A DNA stretch of 64,000 nucleotides, taken from assembly GCF_900142975.1 (NCBI RefSeq), contig NZ_LT670848.1, positions 248,001 through 312,000 on the forward strand, in the 5' to 3' direction. Positions 46,544 through 54,832 of the stretch are shown here, piece by piece. A program made the position numbers and the translations under genes. This stretch comes from Salegentibacter salegens. Its GTDB lineage: Bacteria > Bacteroidota > Bacteroidia > Flavobacteriales > Flavobacteriaceae. Under the pieces are notes generated by a model. It saw only the letters and a program-made list of their open reading frames with translations, was not told where the DNA came from and did not search any database. Every line of letters starts with the position of its first letter. The stretch's first letter is position 1.

Positions 46544-47434
46544 ATGAAACAACCTACGGCTGTTTGCTTCGGCGAGATATTATACGATGTTTTTCCAGAC
46601 GGGAAGAGAATTGGAGGGGCTCCGCTTAATGTGGCTTCCAGGCTCTCGGGATTGGGAATTTCAACAGAAATGATTAGTAAAGTAGGTGATGATGAAAAAG
46701 GGAGAAAGCTAATTTCTTTCCTGGAATCTAAAAATATTAAAACTGAAAATATAGCCAAGGACGCTGAATATCCTACAGGAGTGGTGAACGTAAAACTTTC
46801 GGAAAGCGGTTCGGCTACCTATGAGATTACGCAGCCGGTAGCCTGGGATAAAATTCAAATTTCAGAAGAAATTAAAAATTCGGTACAGCAGGCAGATGCT
46901 TTTATCTTTGGAAGCCTGGTTTGCCGTGATAAGGTAAGTCGGGAAACACTTTTAGAACTTTTACCTGTAGCAAAGTATCGAATTTTTGATATTAATTTAC
47001 GTCCCCCATATTATAAAAAAGAGGTTTTAATAAATCTTATGAATCAGGCAGATTTTATAAAATTCAATGATGACGAATTATTTGAAATTGCTGCATTACT
47101 TGGGTCCCCTTATAATTCTATAGAGCAAAATCTTCAATTTATTTCAGAGAAAACTAATACGAAAAACATTTGCATTACAAAAGGCCCTCACGGTGCACTT
47201 TTATTAAAAGATGGAGAACGTTTCTATAATAGTGGGTTTAAGGTAAAGGTAAAAGACACCGTAGGCGCGGGAGATTCATTTTTAGCAAGTTTAGTCGCAG
47301 GATTATTGAAAGAAGAAGAGCCCCAAAGTACACTGAATTTTGCTTGTGCCGTAGGTGCTTTGGTAGCCGGGGAAGAAGGCGCAAATCCAGAAATTTCTAA
47401 AGAGAGAATTCAAAAATTTATATTTCCGTATTAA
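46544..47434 (+). CDS. PfkB-family carbohydrate kinase (fructokinase-like)
   Basis: Ribokinase-fold kinase of 296 residues. It has the N-terminal GGAPLNVASRLSGLG motif (about 22-36), CITKGPHGALLL, and the C-terminal signature VKDTVGAGDSFLASLVAGLL, where the Asp of GAGD is the catalytic base. The short form with VCFGEILYDVFPDG at the start is typical of fructokinases. It follows the sugar porter by 42 bases. Fructose is the likeliest substrate, but other hexoses cannot be excluded. Confidence 0.9.
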   Translation: MKQPTAVCFGEILYDVFPDGKRIGGAPLNVASRLSGLGISTEMISKVGDDEKGRKLISFLESKNIKTENIAKDAEYPTGVVNVKLSESGSATYEITQPVAWDKIQISEEIKNSVQQADAFIFGSLVCRDKVSRETLLELLPVAKYRIFDINLRPPYYKKEVLINLMNQADFIKFNDDELFEIAALLGSPYNSIEQNLQFISEKTNTKNICITKGPHGALLLKDGERFYNSGFKVKVKDTVGAGDSFLASLVAGLLKEEEPQSTLNFACAVGALVAGEEGANPEISKERIQKFIFPY

Positions 47435-47492
47435 AAGAAGCGATTTGACCTTATTTCTGAAAATACTAACTTGGATTTCTTTTTAAAAGAAT

Positions 47493-48380
47493 ATGCAGCA
47501 ATTTGCCGATGTTTTTATGCCTCTCTCTATCGCCCTAATTATGTTGGGGATAGGTCTGGACCTTTGTATAAAAGATTTTAGAAGGGTTTTTGCGCACCCA
47601 AGAGCAATAATTACCGGCCTGTTGTCTCAAATATTTTTATTGCCACTTATTGCTTTTCTATTGATCTTTTTCTGGCCAATAGATCCTGTTTATAAAATTG
47701 GGATTATGTTGCTCGCGGGCTGTCCCGGGGGCACCGCTTCAAATCTTGTCACTAAAATGCTAAAAGGAAAGGTGGCGCTTTCGGTTTCGCTCACGGCCTT
47801 TAATAGTTTTATTATTTTATTCAGCATTCCGCTGGTAATTCAGTTTAGTTTTGCGGTTTTTGGAAATAACGGGGCAGCAGTAGAACTGAGTTTTGGGCAA
47901 ACTATGGCCGATGTTTTATTGACGGTTATTTTGCCCGTGATGGCGGGAATTTTATTAAACGAGTTATTTGGGCATAAGTTTGGTGAAAAATTTCATAAAG
48001 CGTTACGTTATATTTTACCGGCCATAATGTTATTAGCCTTTATTGTTGTTATTTTTTTTGATGAAAATCAACGAAATGTAGAATATTTAAAACATTTAAA
48101 TCTTTTTATTCCCCTGATTATTTTAAATTTCACCACGATAATAGCCGGTTATTTTGCTGCCAGGCATATGAAACTGAAGCATAGCTCTGCATACACAATT
48201 GCGGTTGAAATGGGCTTGCAAAATAGTGTGCTGGCTTTATTTATTGCCAATCAGTTATTAAAAGATAAAGATATTAGCCTGGTGGCCATTGTATATGGTA
48301 GTTTTTCTCTCATAACAACTTTTTTGGGAGGTTGGATTCTTAAGCATTACTTTAAAAAAGAGAAAAATGAGAGGGCTTAA
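47493..48380 (+). CDS. BASS-family (bile acid:Na+ symporter-like) transporter
   Basis: Membrane protein of 295 residues with about nine hydrophobic helices. The family pattern is clear: FMPLSIALIMLGIGLDLCIK at the start, LLAGCPGGTASNLVTKMLKG (the conserved crossover region, about 75-94) and VEMGLQNSVLALFIAN (second crossover, about 233-248). Members move organic anions with Na+, such as bile acids, pyruvate or pantoate. The cargo here is not evident. It lies 58 bases after the PfkB kinase. Confidence 0.9.
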   Translation: MQQFADVFMPLSIALIMLGIGLDLCIKDFRRVFAHPRAIITGLLSQIFLLPLIAFLLIFFWPIDPVYKIGIMLLAGCPGGTASNLVTKMLKGKVALSVSLTAFNSFIILFSIPLVIQFSFAVFGNNGAAVELSFGQTMADVLLTVILPVMAGILLNELFGHKFGEKFHKALRYILPAIMLLAFIVVIFFDENQRNVEYLKHLNLFIPLIILNFTTIIAGYFAARHMKLKHSSAYTIAVEMGLQNSVLALFIANQLLKDKDISLVAIVYGSFSLITTFLGGWILKHYFKKEKNERA

Positions 48381-48865
48381 ATAAAAATGCCGGCCACATA
48401 AAGCTCAAAACAGACCCTACTCAGTTTACGCTTTTGCAACCGGCATTGTTTAATTGCCAAATTAAAATAAGTTCAAATACAGATCTATTTGTACTTATGT
48501 GTACCGAATTTAAAGCTTTTGTTACTTAGTTTTTTACGGATTTCCGTAATTTAGAGTTAACCTTCTGAAAGTGAATAATATAAATATTTATTTTTTCTGA
48601 AGTAAATATTTCGATTTCATTTAAACCCCTTTAAGTTGAATAAAAATTAAAATGAAATTTGAAGGAATTTTGCACAGAATATAGTTTTTTATTGCTCCGG
48701 TTTCTCTTACTTCCTGATCAAGTTTTATATACTCAGAGATGGCCTACTTTTAATTGAAAGATCTTTCATGTCTTTAAATTTAACTGCATTTTCAGAATAT
48801 TTGAGCAGAAATAACTTAAGTTGTATCTAAGGTAAACTTGTGCTAACCAAACAGAAAATTTACTT
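48381..48865 (+). other. 485-bp intergenic region with structured elements
   Basis: No gene or gene remnant is seen. It contains a nested inverted repeat just after the BASS stop (48386-48447) and a 14-bp palindrome TGAAAGATCTTTCA (48755-48768). The rest is AT rich and should contain the promoter of the hypothetical gene at 48866. Confidence 0.6.
48386..48447 (+). ncRNA. Possible structured RNA or terminator after the BASS gene
   Basis: AATGCCGG (48386-48393) pairs with CCGGCATT (48440-48447). Inside, AAAGC pairs with GCTTT and AAAC with GTTT around the loop AGACCCTACTCA. The three nested stems make one long interrupted hairpin, followed by TGTTTAATT. It may be the terminator of the BASS gene or a small structured RNA. 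No known riboswitch family was recognised. Confidence 0.3.
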
Positions 48866-49486
48866 ATGGATAAGCTTTTAGATGAAGATAATATAAAAAT
48901 AAACCTACCTGTAAAAATTACTTATCGAGTTTTAGAAGATGTACTTCAAAAAAAATTGGTAGGAGAGCAAATAGGGATGGAAGACTCCAGGGGCACTGTA
49001 AAAAACTATGCTGAAGTACTTGGAGCGAACCTAGGGAAAAGCCAGGAGCCAAATTTTGATCTCACCTTAAACCTAAAGTTAAAAACTCTCACCACGCTTT
49101 TTAAAAATAAAGAGGTAACCTTATTAGTCCATATAAAACTCGGCTTTGATGAGGTGGAACAGGTAATAGATGTAGAAGAGTACGAACTTGAAGGCCAAAG
49201 TAAAAGTTGGTTTATGGATAATTCGCTGGAGACGCTGGCTAATACTTTAATCTATAAAAAGATTAAAAACAAAATGAAGTTAGACCTGAAGCCTCATATT
49301 AATGAACAGTTGGGAAAAGCAAATAAAAAGCTGGGCGACGAAATGGAGGCCGCCCCTGGTGTATTTCTTTCAGGTAATGTAAATATTCTAAAAGTAGCCG
49401 AAATTATCCCGGGAGATAGCTTACTATTAATTCTTCTGGAAATTAGTGCTTATGGTTTTGTAAATGTAAAAGAGGTTAAACTTTAG
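48866..49486 (+). CDS. Hypothetical protein (possible lipid-binding fold)
   Basis: Protein of 206 residues, not recognised with confidence. It has no signal peptide or membrane helix. It starts with an acidic segment, then INLPVKITYRVLEDVLQKKL, a long alternating pattern of beta strands (DLTLNLKLKTLTTLF, VTLLVHIKLGFD), an amphipathic helix (ETLANTLIYKKIKNKMKLDL) and a final strand region. The pattern recalls DUF4403/BPI-like lipid-binding folds, but this is a guess from secondary structure. Its last 11 bases overlap the end of murF on the other strand. Confidence 0.75.
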   Translation: MDKLLDEDNIKINLPVKITYRVLEDVLQKKLVGEQIGMEDSRGTVKNYAEVLGANLGKSQEPNFDLTLNLKLKTLTTLFKNKEVTLLVHIKLGFDEVEQVIDVEEYELEGQSKSWFMDNSLETLANTLIYKKIKNKMKLDLKPHINEQLGKANKKLGDEMEAAPGVFLSGNVNILKVAEIIPGDSLLLILLEISAYGFVNVKEVKL

Positions 49487-50774
49487 GTTCAAAAACTTCC
49501 AGGATTTCTTCTAAAGCCATAGCTCTTGAACCTTTAATTAGGATACTGCAATTTTTTAATTCGGCCAGATGTAAGTGTTTTTTAATGTTTTCGGTATTTT
49601 CAAATTTTATGATATTTGGCCTGTTGGTAGTAGTTTTCTTAAATTGTTTTCCTACCAGGTAGATTTCAGAAATATCGGCGTTTTCCAAAAAGTTTACCAC
49701 AACCTGGTGCTCGGTTTCTGAAGCCGCACCGAGTTCTCCCATATCACCCAAAATAACAATTTTGGTAGTATTGGTTTTCGAATCATTAAAGTGCTGTAAT
49801 GCTGCCATCATACTGGTAGGATTGGCATTATAAGCATCTAAATAGATTTTATTTGAATCGCGCTCAATTAGTTGCGAGCGGTTATTTGAGGGTTTATAAC
49901 TTTCTATGGCTTCTTTTATCTCGTTAAAAGGAACTTTAAAGTATAAACCTACACAAAGTGCCGCGGCCATATTCTTAGCATTGTAAGTGCCACTTAACTG
50001 ACTTGTGAATTTAGTATCGTTAAAGATTAATTCAGCTGAATCGGAGGCTTCGGGATAATCCACCTTTACCTGGGCTTTTCTATTACTTCCAAAGCTAAAG
50101 TTGTGTTTGTAATTTATTTCGAGTCTTTGAATTACATCGTCCAGGTTTAGAAAAATTAGCTTTTTGTTATCTTTTAAATGCCGGTATAATTCGGTTTTAG
50201 CTTGTATAACACCATCTAAACTTCCAAAACCTTCTAGGTGGGCTTTACCGAAGTTGGTAATTAGTCCATAATCAGGCATTGCAATTTTAGAAAGGAATTC
50301 AATTTCGCCGGGATGGTTGGCGCCCATTTCAATTAATCCAATTTCGGTTTCTTCATCCATTGCCAGTAGACTAAGCGGTACCCCAATATGATTGTTTAAG
50401 TTGCCCTGGGTGGCGGTGACAGCATATTTTTTAGAAAGTACGTTGTAAATAAGTTCTTTGGTGGTAGTTTTTCCATTGCTTCCCGTAATGCCAATTATTG
50501 GAATAGCTAAAAATTTTCTATGAAATTTGGCCAGGCTTTGAAGCGCCTCGAGGGTATTTTTTACAACTATATACTCTTTATTATTTAGCGCAGCTTCTTT
50601 GTTGTCTACAATCGCACAAATGGCTCCTTTGGCAATGGCCTGTGCGGCAAATTCGTTGCCGTTAAAATTGGCTCCTTTTAAAGCAAAGAAAATGCTTCCG
50701 GGTTCAATATTTCGGGTATCGGTAGAGATTCCTGTACTTACCAGGAATCTTTGGTGGATTAATGCTGTTTTCAT
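49476..50774 (-). CDS. murF: UDP-N-acetylmuramoyl-tripeptide--D-Ala-D-Ala ligase
   Basis: Last cytoplasmic step that adds D-Ala-D-Ala to the peptidoglycan precursor; 432 residues. Mur ligase domains in order: N-terminal uridine-binding domain (STDTRNIEPGSIFFALKGAN, about 18-37), central ATP domain with IIGITGSNGKTTTKELIYNV (about 95-114) and GLIEMGANHPGEIEFLS, then the C-terminal domain with YLDAYNANPTSMMAAL and VILGDMGELG. It lies 114 bases after gldJ on the same strand with a terminator between, so it has its own promoter. The convergent end overlaps the hypothetical gene by 11 bases. Confidence 0.97.
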   Translation of the reverse strand: MKTALIHQRFLVSTGISTDTRNIEPGSIFFALKGANFNGNEFAAQAIAKGAICAIVDNKEAALNNKEYIVVKNTLEALQSLAKFHRKFLAIPIIGITGSNGKTTTKELIYNVLSKKYAVTATQGNLNNHIGVPLSLLAMDEETEIGLIEMGANHPGEIEFLSKIAMPDYGLITNFGKAHLEGFGSLDGVIQAKTELYRHLKDNKKLIFLNLDDVIQRLEINYKHNFSFGSNRKAQVKVDYPEASDSAELIFNDTKFTSQLSGTYNAKNMAAALCVGLYFKVPFNEIKEAIESYKPSNNRSQLIERDSNKIYLDAYNANPTSMMAALQHFNDSKTNTTKIVILGDMGELGAASETEHQVVVNFLENADISEIYLVGKQFKKTTTNRPNIIKFENTENIKKHLHLAELKNCSILIKGSRAMALEEILEVFEPKV

Positions 50775-50835
50775 ATTTCGCGTTTTCTAAGCTTATAATT
50801 AGGTTAGTCCAGGGCTTTAAAATTAAAGCTATAAA

Positions 50836-50865
50836 AAAAGCCCTAAACAAATAGGGCTTTTATCA
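50836..50865 (-). terminator. Intrinsic terminator after gldJ
   Basis: On the minus strand the hairpin AAAGCCCTA-TTTGTT-TAGGGCTTT is followed by a run of T. It lies about 25 bases after the gldJ stop and separates it from murF. The symmetric A/T flanks would allow some activity on the other strand too. Confidence 0.88.
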
Positions 50866-50888
50866 TAATTTTTAGAAGATTAGAAGTT

Positions 50889-52586
50889 CTAATTTCTTGC
50901 TTTTTTATTATCATCTAAAGATTTTGAACCAACTCGAGACATTGCATTTCTAAATCCAATATAGTCAGTTGCCATATCTTGTGGGAAATATCTACGTTGT
51001 GCCGGGTCTAACCAGTACGCGCGATCTCTCCATGAACCTCCTTTGTAAACTCTAACTTCGTCACTAATAAGGGTAGTTCTATCAGCAGTGTCATATCCAC
51101 GTGTGTTTGTTCCCGTTGTATCTGTAGTATTTGCTACGTTGTAAGTTGGCGAATTATACATACGTTGGGAATCGTCTTCAGCTTCCTGAAATGATTGGTA
51201 ATAACGGCTTGAACTTTTATCACCGTCCCTGAAATTACGCTGATCACTATCGGTATAGTTGGTACGCATATAAGTATCCTCTTCGGTTACCGGTACTTGT
51301 GCAATATCACCAGGATAAGATCTGGCAACCAGTCTTCCGGTTGATAATGTATCAAACTCTATTTCATCTAAACCAACTACTTTTACAGAGCCATCTTCGT
51401 TAATAGCGTGTTTTGTATAAACATTTCCCCTGTAATAGTTAAAGTCGTTAAATTCGTCATCAACTATTGGGCGGTATACATCGGCAACCCATTCGGCTAC
51501 GTTTCCGGCCATATCATAAAGGCCAAAATCGTTAGGCTCATAAGATTTTACTTCAGCAGTAATATCGGCGCCATCATCACTCCAACCTGCAATTCCGCCG
51601 TAATCTCCAGCTCCTTGCTTAAAGTTAGCTAATTGGTCACCCTGTCTTTTTACATCGCCAGAACGGGTGTATTGCCCATCCCACGGATATTTTTTTCTTC
51701 CTCTGTAAACATTGTAATCTCTAATTCCTACTAAAGCAGAAGCGGCATATTCCCACTCAACTTCGGTTGGTAAACGATATTCAGGAAGTAAAATTCCATC
51801 TTTACGTTGAACGTAGGTTTGTCCGCCAAGAGCATTCCCCTCAGCATCTGTGTTTTGATTGTCTATCATATCCTGAGACTCATCTCCTCCCTGGCTTATT
51901 TCAGTATTTCCACCGTAAGCCTGGCTTGGAGCATTTAGATAAGTTTCAGTATTAAAAGTGGTTCCGGCCTCAACATCGGTATAGCGAGCTCCTTCTTTAG
52001 TGTAGCCACCTTCTTCTAATAATAATTCGTTTACCCTGTCGGTTCTCCATTTACTAAACTCTACGGCTTGTATCCAACTTACACCAACTACGGGGTAGTT
52101 TCCATAAGCGGGATGACGCAAATAATTGTTTACCATGGTTTCATTGTAACCAAGTCTGTTTCTCCAAACAAGAGTATCTGGCACGGCACCATTATAAATA
52201 TTTCGAAAGTTTTCCTGTGTTGGAGGAAAAACATTTTTCAACCAATCCAGGTATTCCATATACATCATATTGGTAACCTCGGTTTCGTCCATGTAAAAGG
52301 ACTGAACATGCTGTTGAGTAGGTGTATTGTTCCAATCGTGCATAACATCGTCTTGCACCTGGCCCATAGTAAAGGTTCCTCCTTCTACGAAAACCAACCC
52401 GGGGCCGGTTTCCTGTTCCTTGTAATCTGTGTTGTATTGAAATCCACCTTCATCTGAATTAATGTCCCATCCGGTTGCCCTGGAGTTGTCTTCATAATCC
52501 CGGGAATTATTACAGCTTAGTAAACCAACGCCAAAAACGAGGGTTAAAAAGGCTCTAAAAGCAATATTGATTCTCATATTCATCAT
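50889..52586 (-). CDS. gldJ: Gliding motility lipoprotein GldJ
   Basis: Outer-membrane lipoprotein of the gliding/type IX secretion machinery, 565 residues from the chosen ATG at 52586; a longer frame would need a TTG and a polar lead. Signal and lipobox: FLTLVFGVGLLSC. The body is an FGE/sulfatase-modifying-like domain: GLVFVEGGTFTMGQVQDD, DETEVTNMMYMEYLDW, YPVVGVSWIQAVEFSKW, RLPTEVEWEYAASAL, DMAGNVAEWVADVY and the final KGGSWRDRAYWLDPAQRRY. In GldJ this fold is structural, not enzymatic. The length and the insertions (EEDTYMRTNYTDSDQRNFRD) match GldJ of gliding flavobacteria. It is divergent from porV. Confidence 0.95.
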   Translation of the reverse strand: MMNMRINIAFRAFLTLVFGVGLLSCNNSRDYEDNSRATGWDINSDEGGFQYNTDYKEQETGPGLVFVEGGTFTMGQVQDDVMHDWNNTPTQQHVQSFYMDETEVTNMMYMEYLDWLKNVFPPTQENFRNIYNGAVPDTLVWRNRLGYNETMVNNYLRHPAYGNYPVVGVSWIQAVEFSKWRTDRVNELLLEEGGYTKEGARYTDVEAGTTFNTETYLNAPSQAYGGNTEISQGGDESQDMIDNQNTDAEGNALGGQTYVQRKDGILLPEYRLPTEVEWEYAASALVGIRDYNVYRGRKKYPWDGQYTRSGDVKRQGDQLANFKQGAGDYGGIAGWSDDGADITAEVKSYEPNDFGLYDMAGNVAEWVADVYRPIVDDEFNDFNYYRGNVYTKHAINEDGSVKVVGLDEIEFDTLSTGRLVARSYPGDIAQVPVTEEDTYMRTNYTDSDQRNFRDGDKSSSRYYQSFQEAEDDSQRMYNSPTYNVANTTDTTGTNTRGYDTADRTTLISDEVRVYKGGSWRDRAYWLDPAQRRYFPQDMATDYIGFRNAMSRVGSKSLDDNKKARN

Positions 52587-52631
52587 CTCTTTTGGTAGAA
52601 ATATTAGGCTTTGCAATATAGTAATTAACGC

Positions 52632-52664
52632 TAAAAGTACAAGTTTATTTTATGTTGTCTCAAA
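52632..52664 (-). promoter_or_regulatory. Probable gldJ promoter
   Basis: On the minus strand TTTG (52661-52664) and TACTTTTA (52632-52639) are 21 bases apart, fitting the -33 / -7 pattern with one mismatch in TAnnTTTG. It lies about 45 bases upstream of the gldJ ATG. Confidence 0.45.
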
Positions 52665-52988
52665 GGCTTTGTTTTCTTTAAAACCCTGATGTCCTAAGTA
52701 CTTAGGGTATGTGAAGCTCTTTGAGATTCCCTGTGTACCGTTAATACTTACTCCCGGTATAGCAGGAAAGCAGCAAAATTAAATGTTTTTTATTTAACTG
52801 AAGGTTACTGCACTTAAAAAAGTAACTAAAATCTAAAACATACAATATTTTGGCTATTATAAAGTTGTAATAAACCTACTCTATTTACTTTTATAACTTT
52901 TAACAGGCCAGATAAATTTCTGGTTTGATTTTAATCCGCCTTAAAAATTATTTAAACTTAAGGTCTTTTCTTAACAAGATTATTAGTA

Positions 52989-52996
52989 TATATTTG
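52989..52996 (+). promoter_or_regulatory. Probable porV -7 box (TATATTTG)
   Basis: TATATTTG matches TAnnTTTG exactly, 16 bases before the porV ATG. A good -33 TTTG is not evident at the right distance (a CTTTT is present), and the leader would be only about 10 bases. Confidence 0.45.
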
Positions 52997-53012
52997 TTAA
53001 TCATTAATTAAT

Positions 53013-54170
53013 ATGATGAAAAAAATTACAATCTTATTGCTCGGGTTAATTTTAAGTTCTCAATTTAAAATGACCGCCCAGGAAGAAAGGGATAGAGTTA
53101 TAACTACCGCAGTTCCCTTTTTACTGGTAGCTGCTGATGCCCGGGCGGCTGGAATGGGAGACCAGGGAGTAGCTACTTCTCCCGATGCGTTTTCCCAGCA
53201 ATGGAACCCTGCGAAATATGCTTTTGCTACCAGCGAACACGCGATAGGAGTCTCTTACACTCCATACCTTAGTAATATTGTTAGTGATATCTTTCTTGGG
53301 AACATTAGTTATTACCATAGAATTAATGATAGAAGTGCAGTTGCTTCCAGTTTAAGATATTTTAGCCTGGGAAGTATAGAGCGAAGAGCAAGTTTTGAAC
53401 AGGCTCCTTTAGTGGTAAATCCCAATGAACTTACCTTTGATGTTTCCTATTCTTTACGTTTAAGTGATAATATCTCTATGGCGGTGGCCGGGCGTTACTT
53501 GCATTCAGATCTTGGTTTGCAGGACGAAGAAGACTTGGGGGCAGCCAATAGCTTTGGGGTAGATGTTGCAGCATATTATCAGAGTAATCAAATGGTTTTT
53601 TCAAACTTTAATGGAGTTTGGAAAGCAGGTGCGAATATTTCAAATATTGGCCCTAAAATGAAATATGAAGATGCCGGGCAGGAAAATTTTATTCCAACAA
53701 ACTTTAAAGTAGGTACTGGTTTCGACTTTATTTTTGATATTGAAAACCGTTTAGGGGCTTATGTTGAATTCAATAAACTTTTAGTGCCAACCCCAAAAGA
53801 TTTTAATGATGATGGTGAAATTGATGCTGAAGATGATGCCGAATATAATGATATAGGCGCGATAGAAGGGATTTTTACTTCCTGGGGCGATGCTCCGGGT
53901 GGTTTTGGAGAAGAACTTCGTGAAGTAACCTGGGCATTGGGCGCCGAATATATGTATAGGAATGCATTTGCTTTTCGTGCCGGTTATTTTAGTGAGAGTT
54001 TAACCAAAGGTTCAAGGAGATTTGTTTCTTTTGGTGCAGGCTTTAAATATGAGCAGGTAAACATAGATATTTCCTATTTATTTTCTACCTCGCCGGTGCC
54101 AAGTCCATTAGAAGGAACCCTTCGTTTTGGCTTAACTTTTAATTTCGGAGATCAATTTCCAGCTTATTAA
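53013..54170 (+). CDS. porV: Type IX secretion outer-membrane protein PorV (LptO)
   Basis: Outer-membrane beta-barrel of the type IX secretion system, 385 residues, with a signal peptide ending MTAQ. PorV binds secreted substrates and passes them from the translocon to the surface-attachment complex. Family hallmarks: ITTAVPFLLVAADARAAGMG with DQGVATSPDAFSQQWNPAKY near the start, and a long series of amphipathic strands ending FGLTFNFGDQFPAY. An insert EDDAEYNDIGAIEG is acidic. Its presence with gldJ indicates a working T9SS/gliding organism. None of the PUL hydrolases here shows an evident T9SS C-terminal sorting domain. Confidence 0.95.
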   Translation: MMKKITILLLGLILSSQFKMTAQEERDRVITTAVPFLLVAADARAAGMGDQGVATSPDAFSQQWNPAKYAFATSEHAIGVSYTPYLSNIVSDIFLGNISYYHRINDRSAVASSLRYFSLGSIERRASFEQAPLVVNPNELTFDVSYSLRLSDNISMAVAGRYLHSDLGLQDEEDLGAANSFGVDVAAYYQSNQMVFSNFNGVWKAGANISNIGPKMKYEDAGQENFIPTNFKVGTGFDFIFDIENRLGAYVEFNKLLVPTPKDFNDDGEIDAEDDAEYNDIGAIEGIFTSWGDAPGGFGEELREVTWALGAEYMYRNAFAFRAGYFSESLTKGSRRFVSFGAGFKYEQVNIDISYLFSTSPVPSPLEGTLRFGLTFNFGDQFPAY

Positions 54171-54242
54171 ATTAAATTTCAGTTAGTTTAATATTTGCTG
54201 CTTTGCAGGTTTCTACTATCTTTCCCTTCCAATAATTTTTAT

Positions 54243-54725
54243 ATGAAGCCATTAAAAGTCACCTCAAATTTTGAGGTTTATGATTCTGTTGAAGAACTTC
54301 CGCAGGCCATTCAGAATTTAATGAAAACAGCCGTAGAAGCCCGGGATAAAGCCTACGCGCCTTATTCGCAATTTAAGGTTGGTGCTGCTTTATCACTAAA
54401 TAATAATGAAGTTGTTACCGGAAGTAACCAGGAAAACGCTTCTTATCCATCGGGATTATGTGCAGAACGTACCGCAATTTACTACGCGGGTGCCGCTTTT
54501 CCGGAAGCTCAAATTCAAAATATTGCAATTTCAGCCAAATCTATGAAGCATACGGTAGAAGCTCCTGTTCCGCCGTGCGGGGCGTGTAGGCAGGCGTTGG
54601 TAGAATATGAGGTGAAACAGGAAACTGATATTGCTGTCTATTTTATGGGCGAGACTGGCAAAGTGATGAAGGCAAATTCTATAAAAGATTTATTACCTTT
54701 AATCTTTGAGAATTCGGTCTTATAA
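54243..54725 (+). CDS. cdd: Cytidine deaminase
   Basis: Zinc enzyme of pyrimidine salvage (cytidine to uridine), 160 residues from the ATG at 54243. An upstream in-frame start at 54195 would add a hydrophobic lead not found in this cytoplasmic family. Motifs: YAPYSQFKVGAALSL, the zinc/proton-shuttle motif PSGLCAERTAIYYAG with catalytic Glu, and PPCGACRQALVEYE with the other two zinc Cys. It lies 72 bases after porV and is probably a separate unit. Confidence 0.95.
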   Translation: MKPLKVTSNFEVYDSVEELPQAIQNLMKTAVEARDKAYAPYSQFKVGAALSLNNNEVVTGSNQENASYPSGLCAERTAIYYAGAAFPEAQIQNIAISAKSMKHTVEAPVPPCGACRQALVEYEVKQETDIAVYFMGETGKVMKANSIKDLLPLIFENSVL

Positions 54726-54742
54726 CGTTTTCGTTATTTTTG
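54722..54742 (+). terminator. Weak hairpin terminator after cdd
   Basis: ATAACG-TTTT-CGTTAT followed by TTTT; it overlaps the cdd stop codon. The stem is only six base pairs, so the call is tentative. Confidence 0.4.
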
Positions 54743-54776
54743 CTTAAAAACTGTTTTCCATTCTTATTGAAAATAG

Positions 54777-54784
54777 TATTTTTG
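54777..54784 (+). promoter_or_regulatory. Probable pdhA -7 box (TATTTTTG)
   Basis: TATTTTTG fits TAnnTTTG and lies 48 bases before the pdhA ATG. A -33 TTTG at the right distance is not clear (TTTTC is nearest), so this is a partial match. Confidence 0.35.
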
Positions 54785-54832
54785 TTATCCGCTTGGCAAA
54801 CCCATCTGTCTGGCCTAAAATTAATAAGTTAA

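Larger units (their letters stand above)
52587..53012. other. Divergent promoter region between gldJ and porV
   Basis: 426 bases without a gene. It holds a promoter-like pair for gldJ on the minus strand (52632-52664), a -7 box for porV (52989-52996) and a perfect 14-bp palindrome CCTAAGTACTTAGG at 52693-52706 that could bind a regulator. No RNA gene is seen. Confidence 0.6.

Noticed and set aside
52587..52616. Longer gldJ start at 52616
   Set aside because: The codon is TTG and adds a polar lead before the signal peptide; ATG at 52586 gives a normal lipoprotein signal.
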